36,706 bases of DNA from IMG/VR virus record IMGVR_UViG_3300042555_003025, positions 1-36,706 of that record, one strand, 5' to 3'. The notes below the pieces were generated by a model. It saw only the letters and a program-made list of their open reading frames with translations. It was not told where the DNA came from and made no database searches. How positions within the stretch are numbered: the first letter of the stretch is position 1; each line of letters starts with the position of its first letter. This document shows, one piece after another, positions 15,018 through 21,696 of this stretch. The translations under genes were made by a program, and so were the position numbers. This DNA comes from a virus.

Positions 15018-15361
15018 TCCAAACACTCCCCGAAATCCTGAAAGAGCGCGGCGAACGCTATGGCACCTTTTGCATGAATGCCACGCTGTCCCAAAGCCTG
15101 AAAAACACCATGGCCGGTCACGATAACTGGCACCTGCTGGCCCCTCACCACAAAGAGGCCCTGCACATGATCGTCCACAAAATCGCCCGCATCCTCAATG
15201 GGGATCCAAACTATGCCGATTCTTGGCACGATATCGCGGGCTTTGCCATGCTGGCCGCGGAAGGATGCACCGATGCCCCAACCATAACCAAAGACGTCTG
15301 GCAGAGGACCGAAACGGGCTGGTTTAATCAAAGTTTGAAGGAAAGGTTGGATAAGGTTTAA
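15014..15361 (+). CDS. DUF6378-like phage protein
   Basis: A 115-residue protein beginning MIQTLPEILKERGERYGTF. The sequence has the pattern RYGTF, LAPHHKEALHMIVHKIARIL, NGDPNYADSWHDIAGFAML, which matches a widespread phage family annotated DUF6378. The His/Asp-rich helical core recalls MazG-like folds, but catalytic activity is not shown. It is the last gene of the early operon, before a bidirectional terminator region. Confidence 0.72.
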   Translation: MIQTLPEILKERGERYGTFCMNATLSQSLKNTMAGHDNWHLLAPHHKEALHMIVHKIARILNGDPNYADSWHDIAGFAMLAAEGCTDAPTITKDVWQRTETGWFNQSLKERLDKV

Positions 15362-15362
15362 T

Positions 15363-15376
15363 CCCCCAAACGGGGG
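15363..15376 (+). terminator. Terminator candidate, end of early operon
   Basis: CCCCC-AAAC-GGGGG hairpin directly after the DUF6378 stop, followed by TGTTTAAA. Its U-run is short. Together with the palindrome at 15386-15401 it separates convergent genes. Confidence 0.5.
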
Positions 15377-15385
15377 TGTTTAAAG

Positions 15386-15401
15386 GGGTCGAATTCGACC
15401 C
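15386..15401. terminator. Perfect 16-bp palindrome between convergent genes
   Basis: GGGTCGAATTCGACCC can fold as a 6-bp stem with an AATT loop in either strand. It lies between the converging DUF6378 and DUF2628 genes, so a bidirectional terminator is the simplest reading; a protein-binding site is the alternative. Confidence 0.45.
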
Positions 15402-15412
15402 AATTAAAAAGA

Positions 15413-15787
15413 TTATTTACCAAAAACCGTGGCCAAAATCCACAACACAAGACCAATAGCGGCAATGTAAAATATGTCTTGCGCATTAATCTTATTAATG
15501 TTCCCAAGAACAGGGTCTGTGTTTTGCGCCGGTTTGGCCTCTACCCAACCTCTGCGCAGGTAAGAGGACTCGACAATGGATGAAGCAAAGAAAGCGTAAA
15601 CGATCCAAACAAAGATGGGTGAAAAAGTGTGAACCTTAAACGCCATCAATGAAGCGAGTGAACAGAAAATAATGAAATGCCCCAAAATCTCTTTAAAAGC
15701 AAAGTACAAGGGACCAAAAAGCAAAGCCCATAAAAAGGGAACGCTGGAAGTTTCAACATAATCATTCTGGGGATTTTTAAACTTCAT
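15413..15787 (-). CDS. DUF2628 membrane protein (likely moron)
   Basis: A 124-residue membrane protein with a PFLWALLFGPLYFAFKEILGH start, two to three further hydrophobic stretches, YLRRGWVE after the second, and a last helix (IFYIAAIGLVLWILATVFG). This is the DUF2628 pattern common in bacterial inner-membrane proteins. It is alone on this strand between two plus-strand units, has GAAAGG before ATG 15787 and its own terminator region, so it looks like an independently expressed lysogen gene. Function unknown. Confidence 0.72.
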   Translation of the reverse strand: MKFKNPQNDYVETSSVPFLWALLFGPLYFAFKEILGHFIIFCSLASLMAFKVHTFSPIFVWIVYAFFASSIVESSYLRRGWVEAKPAQNTDPVLGNINKINAQDIFYIAAIGLVLWILATVFGK

Positions 15788-15858
15788 GGCATACCTTTCG
15801 TTTCAATTTAAAGGAGAAAAGCATATAGAAATGTAAGGCGCAATAAAATTTTCTTTAC

Positions 15859-15885
15859 TTGACTTTAACCTTTCCCATGTATAAC
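15859..15885 (+). promoter_or_regulatory. Promoter candidate for antirepressor unit
   Basis: TTGACT (15859-15864) and TATAAC (15880-15885) with a 15-nt spacer, shorter than the optimal 17. The predicted start is near 15892, about 190 nt before the BRO-family ATG. Confidence 0.45.
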
Positions 15886-15891
15886 GCTAGG

Positions 15892-16081
15892 TAAGGTGCT
15901 ACAAACACCAAGCAAGCGTGACTACTACGAAAAGTTAGAGCCCACATTTTGGTTATGTCGGGAGTCGGATAATACAATACCCGCAAGGGGAATACTCCGG
16001 CAGCACTTGTTTCTGTTTGTAGCTCCTGACGTTAAGTGGCCACGTCCTATGGGCCTCTGTTTACAAGCAGGAAACAAGACT
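15892..16081 (+). promoter_or_regulatory. Structured 5' leader of antirepressor gene
   Basis: This stretch of about 190 bases has no credible gene. It holds nested pairable segments: GCCCA (15940-15944) with TGGGC (16050-16054), GGAGT (15961-15965) with ACTCC (15994-15998), GACGT (16028-16032) with ACGTC (16042-16046), and CTTGT (16006-16010) with ACAAG (16063-16067), the last directly before the AGGA ribosome site at 16069. The final pair conflicts with some of the others, so alternative folds could control translation. Confidence 0.4.
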
Positions 16082-16828
16082 ATGACTCAATCTCTCACTT
16101 TAAAAGACAACCTTCACTTCAATGACACCCGTCTTGAAATCTACGATATGGACGGCCAACCGTGGTTGCTATGTTTAGACTTAGCGAAAGCTCTTGGCTA
16201 CCAGGACGAACGAAGCGTCCACCGCATTTTTGACCGTAACAAAACTGAATTTTCAAAAGGAATGAGCTGCGTGGTCAAAATGAACACGCAGGGTCAAAAG
16301 CGTGATGTCCGTGTGTTTTCTCTCCGTGGTTGCCATTTAGTGGCCATGTTTTCTAAAACCCCAAAGGCAAAACATTTTCGTAAATGGGTTTTGGATATTT
16401 TAGACAACTACGGAAAGCAATCGGCCCAACCCTCCCCCTTGTCCATTCAGGGAACGGTCTACGCCAAAAGCCTACTGGAAGACGGCACCGAGGGCAACCC
16501 CGCCACGACGAAACAGGTGGGGCGTGTTTTGGGCGAATTGTCAAAGCTGGGGAAAATTCTGGATGATTTAGACGGCCATCTGTCCATTTTGAACGGGGGC
16601 ATGCAGTCCCTGAACGAAACCATGAACCGTGTGGACGAGAAAATCCGCGTTTACGCCGTGGATTCCGACACCATCGCGGCGGTGGACTGGATTTTCAGCC
16701 ACACCGCTGACACCCTGATGAAACACAAATCGTACAAAGACAGCACGATTCAGCGTCTGAAAGAGGAAAACGCCTCTTTGAAAAAGTCCATGAGTCTGGT
16801 CATCGCCAACCAGAACGCTGCACAGTAG
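16082..16828 (+). CDS. BRO-family antirepressor
   Basis: A 248-residue protein. Residues of about 8-110 are a BRO N-terminal domain: FNDTRLEIYDMDGQPWLLCLDLAKALGY and VFSLRGCHLVAMFSKTPKAKHFRKWVLDIL. The C-terminal half is coiled-coil-like (GRVLGELSKLGKILDDL and a heptad end with IQRLKEENASLKKS) and probably oligomerises. Phage proteins of this type often antagonise repressors or regulate lytic genes. ATG 16082 follows AGGAAA; a longer GTG start at 15896 would use the structured leader and is rejected. Confidence 0.85.
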   Translation: MTQSLTLKDNLHFNDTRLEIYDMDGQPWLLCLDLAKALGYQDERSVHRIFDRNKTEFSKGMSCVVKMNTQGQKRDVRVFSLRGCHLVAMFSKTPKAKHFRKWVLDILDNYGKQSAQPSPLSIQGTVYAKSLLEDGTEGNPATTKQVGRVLGELSKLGKILDDLDGHLSILNGGMQSLNETMNRVDEKIRVYAVDSDTIAAVDWIFSHTADTLMKHKSYKDSTIQRLKEENASLKKSMSLVIANQNAAQ

Positions 16829-16839
16829 GGGGGTGGATC

Positions 16840-17160
16840 ATGTTAGAACCATTCCAGTGTATCTTTATTCTGGCCTGCGCCCTATGGGCGGTGGGTCAGG
16901 TACTGCCGGGCGGCACGATCCAAAACAAACTGCAAGCCACAGGCGGCATGGTCATGATGTTGATCGGGGTTATCGTCACGGGGATCATCACCGTTCCCCA
17001 ATTCGATGACAAAGACACCCCCGTAACCACGTATCAGGCCACCAAAGCCTCTGTCGAGGTCGAGGACCGCGAGGCCCTAAGCCAAAGGATGCGGGAACAA
17101 CAGGCCCGTTACGTCATGGACGAACTGGCCCGCCCCATGCCAGAAGTGGGGAGGCGGTAG
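16840..17160 (+). CDS. Two-helix membrane protein
   Basis: A 106-residue protein with two predicted membrane helices (FQCIFILACALWAVGQVL and GMVMMLIGVIVTGIITVP) and a charged tail (VEVEDREALSQRMREQQARYV). I do not recognise the family. GGGGTGG precedes ATG 16840. It follows the antirepressor with an 11-base gap and precedes the lysis genes, which are on the other strand; a lysis or envelope role is possible but not shown. Confidence 0.6.
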   Translation: MLEPFQCIFILACALWAVGQVLPGGTIQNKLQATGGMVMMLIGVIVTGIITVPQFDDKDTPVTTYQATKASVEVEDREALSQRMREQQARYVMDELARPMPEVGRR

Positions 17161-17162
17161 TC

Positions 17163-17225
17163 ATGGATATCTTACAAGTGTTTGCTGTCATCGGGCTGGT
17201 GGTGTTCACGCTGGCCCAACAATAA
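17163..17225 (+). CDS. Very small hydrophobic peptide, 20 residues
   Basis: MDILQVFAVIGLVVFTLAQQ, preceded by GGGGAGG at 10 nt and lying 2 bases after the previous stop. It would be a single membrane helix. Its short length makes the call tentative, but placement and ribosome site are good. Confidence 0.38.
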   Translation: MDILQVFAVIGLVVFTLAQQ

Positions 17226-17230
17226 AGGGG

Positions 17231-17256
17231 AAGGCCCTGCCAAGTGGTGGGGCCTT
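17231..17256. terminator. Terminator between convergent units
   Basis: AAGGCCC and GGGCCTT arms of 7 bp around 12 bases. It overlaps the lysozyme stop codon and lies 6 bases after the small peptide, so it can serve both the late minus-strand and the antirepressor plus-strand transcripts. T-runs are weak. Confidence 0.55.
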
Positions 17257-17710
17257 AATCCCGCAAAAACAGCTCCCGCTCGGCCCGACGGCGTCGGATC
17301 AGTCCCTCAAGGCGTTTTCCGCCCGCATGAATCCAGCGGTTAAATTCCAAAGCCGCCTCGTCATACTTGCCTTTATTGAGGAGGCGCAGCAGGGTAGAGG
17401 CGGCAAAAGCCCCCTCCCCAATATTAAACACAAAAGACACGAGGGCATCAAATTGGTTTTGGGTTAGGGGCACCTTAACCAACCGATCCACGGCCTGCTG
17501 GGCGTAGGTCATATCCATCATCAAAATTTGGCTTGCCCGTTGTTCTGTGATGGGTTTTTCAAAATCAGAAATATGGGCTTTGGTGATCACGTGGCCATAG
17601 CCTATGGTCAGCTTGCCCCCCGAGCAGACGTAGCGCGTGGGGGAAAAGCCCTCGAACCGTTTAACCAGAGCAAGGGCTGTGTCACTGATAGGACGCAGGG
17701 TTTTTGTCAT
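17255..17710 (-). CDS. Endolysin, GH24 lysozyme (R21 type)
   Basis: A 151-residue glycoside hydrolase family 24 lysozyme that cuts peptidoglycan at lysis. The catalytic triad spacing Glu20-x8-Cys29-x5-Thr35 (RFEGF, YVC, KLTIGYGH) is that of the phage 21 type, with Cys in place of the T4 Asp. The C-terminal block NRWIHAGGKRLEGLIRRRRAE is typical. No signal or SAR segment is seen at the N-terminus, so release should depend on the holin gene, whose stop overlaps this start (ATGA). Confidence 0.93.
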   Translation of the reverse strand: MTKTLRPISDTALALVKRFEGFSPTRYVCSGGKLTIGYGHVITKAHISDFEKPITEQRASQILMMDMTYAQQAVDRLVKVPLTQNQFDALVSFVFNIGEGAFAASTLLRLLNKGKYDEAALEFNRWIHAGGKRLEGLIRRRRAERELFLRD

Positions 17711-17880
17711 TTTTTGGCCTTGATTTTTTTGTCCAGCACCGAGAGGCCCGCGCCAACGATCACCGCCGCCGCGCCTGCCAGCGTCTGCACGCCGCTTTCG
17801 TCAACATAGCCAGAGGTCACCAAAACGCCCCCCATGGTGGTGACGGTGTGGCGAATCAGCCCGAGGATAATGTCTTTCAT
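17707..17880 (-). CDS. Small holin-like protein
   Basis: A 57-residue protein, MKDIILGLIRHTVTTMGGVL at the start, a Gly/Ala/Val-rich membrane stretch (TLAGAAAVIVGAGLSVL) and a basic end (DKKIKAKK). It matches the small holins placed before lysozymes in alphaproteobacterial phages (Pam3 gp28-like). Holins form the membrane lesions that release lysozyme. AAAGGAAA precedes ATG 17880, and the stop overlaps the lysozyme start by 3 bases. Confidence 0.75.
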   Translation of the reverse strand: MKDIILGLIRHTVTTMGGVLVTSGYVDESGVQTLAGAAAVIVGAGLSVLDKKIKAKK

Positions 17881-17901
17881 AGTCGTGTTTCCTTTCTTTG
17901 G

Positions 17902-18201
17902 TTATTTTAGGCCGTATTTGGCCATCAGCGCACCGCCCATGATGGCGAGCGTGACTTTGAGAACCTCAAACATAATCCCCATGGTGGTTTGCCGGTGGGA
18001 TGTGAGGTGTGTTTCTAAGCGGTCGTTCATGGCCTCCACCGCTTCTTTCAGGTGCTTTGTTTCCCGCTGGATCAGGGCAATTTGGACCGCATTATCGGCC
18101 AGCTTTTCAAGGGCTTCGGTCTGGCGGGACAAATGCTTTTCAATGCCGCCCAGCCGTTCTTCCAAAACCGCCACGGTGATGTGAATGTCGTTTGTTGTCA
18201 T
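17902..18201 (-). CDS. XhlA-like coiled-coil membrane protein
   Basis: A 99-residue protein: about 70 residues of coiled coil (VLEERLGGIEKHLSRQTEAL onward) and one C-terminal membrane helix (VLKVTLAIMGGALMAKYG). The layout resembles hemolysin XhlA-type proteins that accompany holins. It lies 21 bases before the holin. It could help lysis or anchor a complex at the membrane. The start overlaps the previous gene by 4 bases. Confidence 0.65.
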   Translation of the reverse strand: MTTNDIHITVAVLEERLGGIEKHLSRQTEALEKLADNAVQIALIQRETKHLKEAVEAMNDRLETHLTSHRQTTMGIMFEVLKVTLAIMGGALMAKYGLK

Positions 18202-18512
18202 GGCTGTTCTACCCGAAATTCAAAGGCTTGCACCAAAGTTTGCCCGCCGGTTGTGGTGATGGTGTTGGTGATTTTGAACGTCTGCCCCGCCGTGCCTCCG
18301 GAAAAGAGGGCTTGGGCCGTGCCATTCACGGCGTCAAAAGAGCTGTTACTGATGGTGATACCCGTTTGGCCTGTCCACGTGCTGGTGGCGATGGGATCCG
18401 ATGCCCCCGTGGCCAGAATCAAACGATCGGACCAGTCGATATAACGGATCACGGCCTCGGTTGGGTATTTTTCGGTGAACAGGGTATTATGAATGTCTGT
18501 GCGAAAGGTCAT
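18198..18512 (-). CDS. Ig-like virion protein (fibre-tail adaptor-like)
   Basis: A 104-residue protein starting MTFRTDIHNTLFTEKYPTEA. The pattern with STWTGQTGITISNSSF, FSGGTAGQTFKITNTITTTGG and a final beta strand resembles small phage proteins with one Ig-like beta-sandwich, some annotated as fibre-tail adaptors. It lies in the distal tail region and is overlapped by 4 bases at both ends. A virion location is likely; exact role is not shown. Confidence 0.6.
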   Translation of the reverse strand: MTFRTDIHNTLFTEKYPTEAVIRYIDWSDRLILATGASDPIATSTWTGQTGITISNSSFDAVNGTAQALFSGGTAGQTFKITNTITTTGGQTLVQAFEFRVEQP

Positions 18513-19210
18513 AGAATCCTCATGGGTTGGGTTTGGGGTTTTTTGTAGGGGCGGTTTCTGCCCAAGACGTAAGGCCGCCTTTGGGACAACAGAACGCCGT
18601 CACTGGCCAGCGGCGGAATGTATCCCGTGGCCAACAGTGTTCCTGTGGCTGTTCCGGTGACGGGGCCAAGGGTTGCGGTGGCCGTGCCTCTGATGGCCAG
18701 CGTTGCGGTGGCAACCGATGTTACGGATCCCAAAGTGACACTGCCTGACCCTGTATTGGGACCGCCGGAAAGGCTGCCTGTTCCACTGCCGGTGACAGCA
18801 CCAAGGGTCTGATCCCCCGTGCCTTTGATCTGTAGGGCCCCTGTGGAGCTGCTGGTTATGGCCCCTAGGGTGACATTTCCTGATCCCGTGATAGGCGGCG
18901 TGCCTAAAGCACCCGTGCCTGATCCTGTGAGGCTCTCAAGGGTTACAGACCCTTGCCCCTTAATCTGCAAAGCCCCTGTCGCCGTACCCGTCAATACCCC
19001 AAGCGCAACGCTGGCCGCGCCTGAAATTGATAGAGAGCCTGTTCCTGATCCTGTTATGGCCCCAAGAGTGACATTCCCCACCCCTTGGATAGGAACATTT
19101 CCTAAAGTGCCAGTGCCTGTTCCTGTTAAATCCCCAAGGGTGACGCTACCCGTTCCCGTTATGCCGCCCGTTGTAACCGCATCAATTCTGGGAACCCGAA
19201 CCCGCAACAT
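18509..19210 (-). CDS. Repeat-rich beta protein (eight 21/24-residue repeats)
   Basis: A 233-residue protein. After a short start (MLRVRVPRIDAVTTGGI), residues 19-195 consist of eight tandem repeats of 21 or 24 residues with the core GxGxVTLGxLTGxGTGxL. The three extra residues are inserted near the end of units 1, 4 and 6. Such Thr/Gly/Val repeats suggest a stacked beta fold in a virion fibre or adaptor. The last 38 residues are basic. It lies among distal tail genes. No named family is recognised with confidence. Confidence 0.7.
   Translation of the reverse strand: MLRVRVPRIDAVTTGGITGTGSVTLGDLTGTGTGTLGNVPIQGVGNVTLGAITGSGTGSLSISGAASVALGVLTGTATGALQIKGQGSVTLESLTGSGTGALGTPPITGSGNVTLGAITSSSTGALQIKGTGDQTLGAVTGSGTGSLSGGPNTGSGSVTLGSVTSVATATLAIRGTATATLGPVTGTATGTLLATGYIPPLASDGVLLSQRRPYVLGRNRPYKKPQTQPMRIL
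18626..19156. repeat. Tandem 63/72-bp coding repeats
   Basis: DNA-level counterpart of the eight protein repeats (lengths 24, 21, 21, 24, 21, 24, 21 and 21 residues in reading order). They are diverged but in register, and could recombine to change repeat number. Confidence 0.8.
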
Positions 19211-19212
19211 AA

Positions 19213-20082
19213 TCAGTCACCAATATTAGGGGGGCGGTTACGGAACGGGTGATTGGCAACTATAGAGTTTTGCAAGCCCCATTTCCAAGCAAAATAACCT
19301 TCAACTTGTTGCCGCACCACGCCGCTGGCAATAGAGGCAAGGACGACGATTTCAGCGATGTAGCCGGTAAGCGGCAGCACATTATTGCCACATGCGCCGA
19401 TCTGCAAAGCGAACGAAGCATCGGTGGCAACCGGAGCGCTCGTATCCACGTTGGTTTGGATCAGCGTTCGGTTAATCCGAAGGAAACCCCTGTTCGCAGC
19501 CGTGCCGTTGTTCGGGTCGCTAATAAACGAAATGATTGTAGGCACATTCGCTGGATGTGCGCCATCTACCGTCTGAACTTGTACTGCTGAGTTACCGCTA
19601 ACCCCCCTTGAGACTTGGGTAAGCACCCTGTCGTTTCGGGAAGAACTAACCCTGTCGTCATATACGATATAAAAGCCAGTGTTCCCGGAAACGCCCGCAT
19701 TGTTCCCGAGCAAGGTATAAATCGCATTCGGATCGCTGCTGTTTCCAGCCTTCCACACGGCAAAGACACTTGAGCCGTTTGCGTTATGCAGGAAGTTCCA
19801 CATTGATGCCGCAGCGGGCGAGGTCAAGTATTGTGATCCGTTAAATGAAAGCACGGGCCTTCCATTTAAACCGTTTGGCGTAAAGGTAGGTTGAGTTCCA
19901 CCAGTTCCCTGCGTAAAATTTCTTCCGTTCCCGCTTTTGTCACGCCATTCACTGACGCCCGTGGCAGTGCTAATCGTGGGCAGGTCATTCGCGTCCAGCC
20001 ACAAAGCGGTGCGCAGCAAGTTAGGTGTCCAAAGCCTTCTTTGCAACACAGCCTCATCGTAAGGATTTAGGCCGCGTGGCAT
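19213..20082 (-). CDS. LamG/concanavalin-like lectin-fold virion protein
   Basis: A 289-residue protein starting MPRGLNPYDEAVLQRRLWTP. LWLDANDLPTISTATGVSEWRDKSGNGRNFTQ and later GYIAEIVVLASIASGVVRQQVEGYFAWKWGL are typical of LamG/concanavalin A-like domains in phage and surface proteins. It may bind host surface carbohydrate. It follows the preceding gene directly (TAA then ATG) and has no separate ribosome site, implying translational coupling. Confidence 0.78.
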   Translation of the reverse strand: MPRGLNPYDEAVLQRRLWTPNLLRTALWLDANDLPTISTATGVSEWRDKSGNGRNFTQGTGGTQPTFTPNGLNGRPVLSFNGSQYLTSPAAASMWNFLHNANGSSVFAVWKAGNSSDPNAIYTLLGNNAGVSGNTGFYIVYDDRVSSSRNDRVLTQVSRGVSGNSAVQVQTVDGAHPANVPTIISFISDPNNGTAANRGFLRINRTLIQTNVDTSAPVATDASFALQIGACGNNVLPLTGYIAEIVVLASIASGVVRQQVEGYFAWKWGLQNSIVANHPFRNRPPNIGD

Positions 20083-20496
20083 TTAAACAATGTCCTCGTT
20101 CCAAGTGCGCGTGTAAACCGCATTTCCACTGGCTGCACTTGTCACACCTAAATTGTTTGTCCAGTAAAGACCAAATGTTCCCCCATGAGGAATCCTCATA
20201 ACCGCCGCTAATTCAACAACCCGCGCACCCGTACCATTTGTAGCAGCCACATATTGCTCTAAAGTGTTTTCTGCATACGTTGGTGATCGTTTTTGCCGCA
20301 ACTGTAATGTAACGCTAGAGCCTGCGGTAGGGGTAATGCTACCCATGGTCATCCATACGTTAAGATACAAATCTTTGTCGGTTGTATTCGTTATATCCGC
20401 AATAAACGTTGTTGTACCATTGGCTTTACTATCAAGGGCGGTTCCAGCAATGTTGCTTGATTCCGTGCTAAGAGCGGTCCATTTTGCTACAGACAT
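20083..20496 (-). CDS. Hypothetical virion-like beta protein
   Basis: A 137-residue protein starting MSVAKWTALSTESSNIAG. It is rich in Thr, Asn, Val and Gly, with no cysteine and strands alternating with loops (TTTFIADITNTTDKDLYLNV). GAGAGGAGC precedes ATG 20496. By position and composition it is probably a distal tail or fibre accessory, but the family is not recognised. Confidence 0.6.
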   Translation of the reverse strand: MSVAKWTALSTESSNIAGTALDSKANGTTTFIADITNTTDKDLYLNVWMTMGSITPTAGSSVTLQLRQKRSPTYAENTLEQYVAATNGTGARVVELAAVMRIPHGGTFGLYWTNNLGVTSAASGNAVYTRTWNEDIV

Positions 20497-20497
20497 A

Positions 20498-20959
20498 CTA
20501 TGATGCTCCTCTCGCTAACCCTACATCACGCGATGTGACGGGTGATAAATTATTGGCTTCTGCCCATGAAGGGCGGCGGTTGGTTAAAGCAATCAAAGCA
20601 TCGTATGTGCTTTGCGTAATAACCTCTGCACCCAAAAGGCCACTTAAAACCGCGTTAGTTTGGGTGTAAATACCAGAAAGAGACGTTCGAATTGTATTTG
20701 TCTCCTTAAAAGTGTCACGCACAACAATACATGCGCCCCTCAAACTTTCAGGGGCCGACGTATTATCAGCCGTTAAAACAATGGCCGCCCATTCACCACT
20801 GGAAAGTAAAACCTCTTTTATATCAGAGGTGGCAACATCCTGCTTAACATAAGCCAAAGACGCATCGGGCGCATTTAACGCATCTGCGACCTCCGATTCC
20901 GTTAGGTTGTCAAACTGCGATTCCGCGACCTTGTCGATAAGGATTTGGGGGACAGACAT
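20498..20959 (-). CDS. Hypothetical phage structural-region protein
   Basis: A 153-residue protein with ILIDKVAESQFDNLTESEVADALNAPDAS at the start and a later GACIVVRDTFKETNTIRTS and SWAEANNL. A similar combination is seen in uncharacterised proteins beside phage tail genes. The body is mostly helical. AGAGGG precedes ATG 20959. Function unknown; virion assembly is likely from location. Confidence 0.6.
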   Translation of the reverse strand: MSVPQILIDKVAESQFDNLTESEVADALNAPDASLAYVKQDVATSDIKEVLLSSGEWAAIVLTADNTSAPESLRGACIVVRDTFKETNTIRTSLSGIYTQTNAVLSGLLGAEVITQSTYDALIALTNRRPSWAEANNLSPVTSRDVGLARGAS

Positions 20960-20970
20960 GGCAATGCCCT

Positions 20971-21378
20971 CTAAGCGTTAGCATCGGTCAAAGAAAATGA
21001 TGTGATGGTAAATTGCTGGCCAGTGGCAAAAGAGACGTTATCGACGGTAATATCACCGCCACCGCCCGTAGCCGTCACGCTGCCTTGAAGGTGACAGGTT
21101 GTTCCCGAACTGTCGTAAATACGGTAATGGGCAGCCGTTCCTGTGGCATCCGCTGCTGCATCCTGCCATGTGCCAAGAAGAGATTTAACACCGCCAGAGG
21201 CGGCCGACATCCAGTCACTGGGCAACGTCAATGTCGCCAATACTGTGCCAGAGTCTGCGGTACCACAGTTTGTTGGGGCGGCTCCTGTACGAATTCGGAG
21301 AATTGCTGAAGCCCCAATTGTGCTTTCAATAACATCAAGACGCCCGTTGCGAACAGCTACCGATAATTGAATCGCCAT
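20971..21378 (-). CDS. Conserved phage virion-region protein
   Basis: A 135-residue protein starting MAIQLSVAVRNGRLDVIES. The pattern IRTGAAPTNCGTADSGTVLATLTLPSDWM and HYRIYDSSGTTCHLQGSV recurs in many phage genomes as a small conserved protein of unknown role, often near tail or head-tail genes. It is mainly beta. A sigma-54-like element lies 43 bases upstream, giving a predicted 33-nt leader. It is the first gene after the attP region on this strand. Confidence 0.72.
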   Translation of the reverse strand: MAIQLSVAVRNGRLDVIESTIGASAILRIRTGAAPTNCGTADSGTVLATLTLPSDWMSAASGGVKSLLGTWQDAAADATGTAAHYRIYDSSGTTCHLQGSVTATGGGGDITVDNVSFATGQQFTITSFSLTDANA

Positions 21379-21420
21379 AAAAACCCCATGAAAATGTTAC
21401 CTTTATAAAAAGCGTAACGT

Positions 21421-21441
21421 GGGCAACACCCCTGCCAAGCG
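21421..21441 (-). promoter_or_regulatory. Sigma-54-like -24/-12 element, copy B
   Basis: On the minus strand: TTGGCA, six bases, TTGCC, after an A-run. It differs from copy C (36421-36441) by one base in 21 and from copy A (1931-1949) by one in 18. The predicted start is near 21411, 33 nt before the 21378 start codon, where the leader has a G-rich site. Confidence 0.48.
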
Positions 21442-21509
21442 GTTTTTTAAAATGCCAAAGGTCATACCTCAAAGGCATACTTTGTAGACACACCAATTTC
21501 ACCATTTAC

Positions 21510-21527
21510 GGGTCAGTTATGGGGCAG
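21510..21527 (+). repeat. 18-bp repeat left of attP core
   Basis: GGGTCAGTTATGGGGCAG, identical and in the same orientation to 21697-21714. The pair flanks the tRNA-like core and may be arm-type integrase or Xis sites. Confidence 0.6.
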
Positions 21528-21612
21528 CAACGGGGTCAAAAAGGCCCTGTTTGTTTCGATAGGGAAACAAAAAAAGACGGGTATTGCCGGATAAATTGTG
21601 CTAGGAATAAAA

Positions 21613-21657
21613 TTCCGAATCTGAGGGTCGTTGGTTCAAGTCCAATCGAGCGCACCA
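21613..21657 (+). other. attP core candidate: 3' part of a tRNA-Arg gene
   Basis: These 45 bases read as the anticodon loop TTCCGAA, stem, variable loop, a full T-arm (GTTGG-TTCAAGT-CCAAT), the acceptor 3' strand CGAGCGC and ACCA. There is no matching 5' half: neither GCGCTCG nor a D-arm occurs upstream, so it is not a working tRNA. Many phages carry such a fragment so that integration rebuilds the host tRNA. The loop would make the target tRNA-Arg(CCG), if the loop is inside the shared segment. The integrase gene is 7 kb away. Confidence 0.72.
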
Positions 21658-21696
21658 AGGTTTCCCGCCATATTTTCAATTTGCGCTTTTTTTAAG

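Noticed and set aside
15896-16081. N-terminal extension of the BRO protein from a GTG
   Set aside because: No ribosome site, no BRO-like residues, and the stretch has leader-like structure; AGGAAA precedes ATG 16082.
18626-19156. CRISPR-like array from the regular repeats
   Set aside because: Units are coding, diverged and without spacers; no cas genes are present.
18618-19229. Plus-strand frames over the repeat protein
   Set aside because: They mirror the repeats on the other strand (Pro/Val-rich) and would run against the late operon.
21590-21660. Functional tRNA gene
   Set aside because: Only the anticodon loop to CCA is present; no acceptor 5' strand, D-arm or paired anticodon stem.
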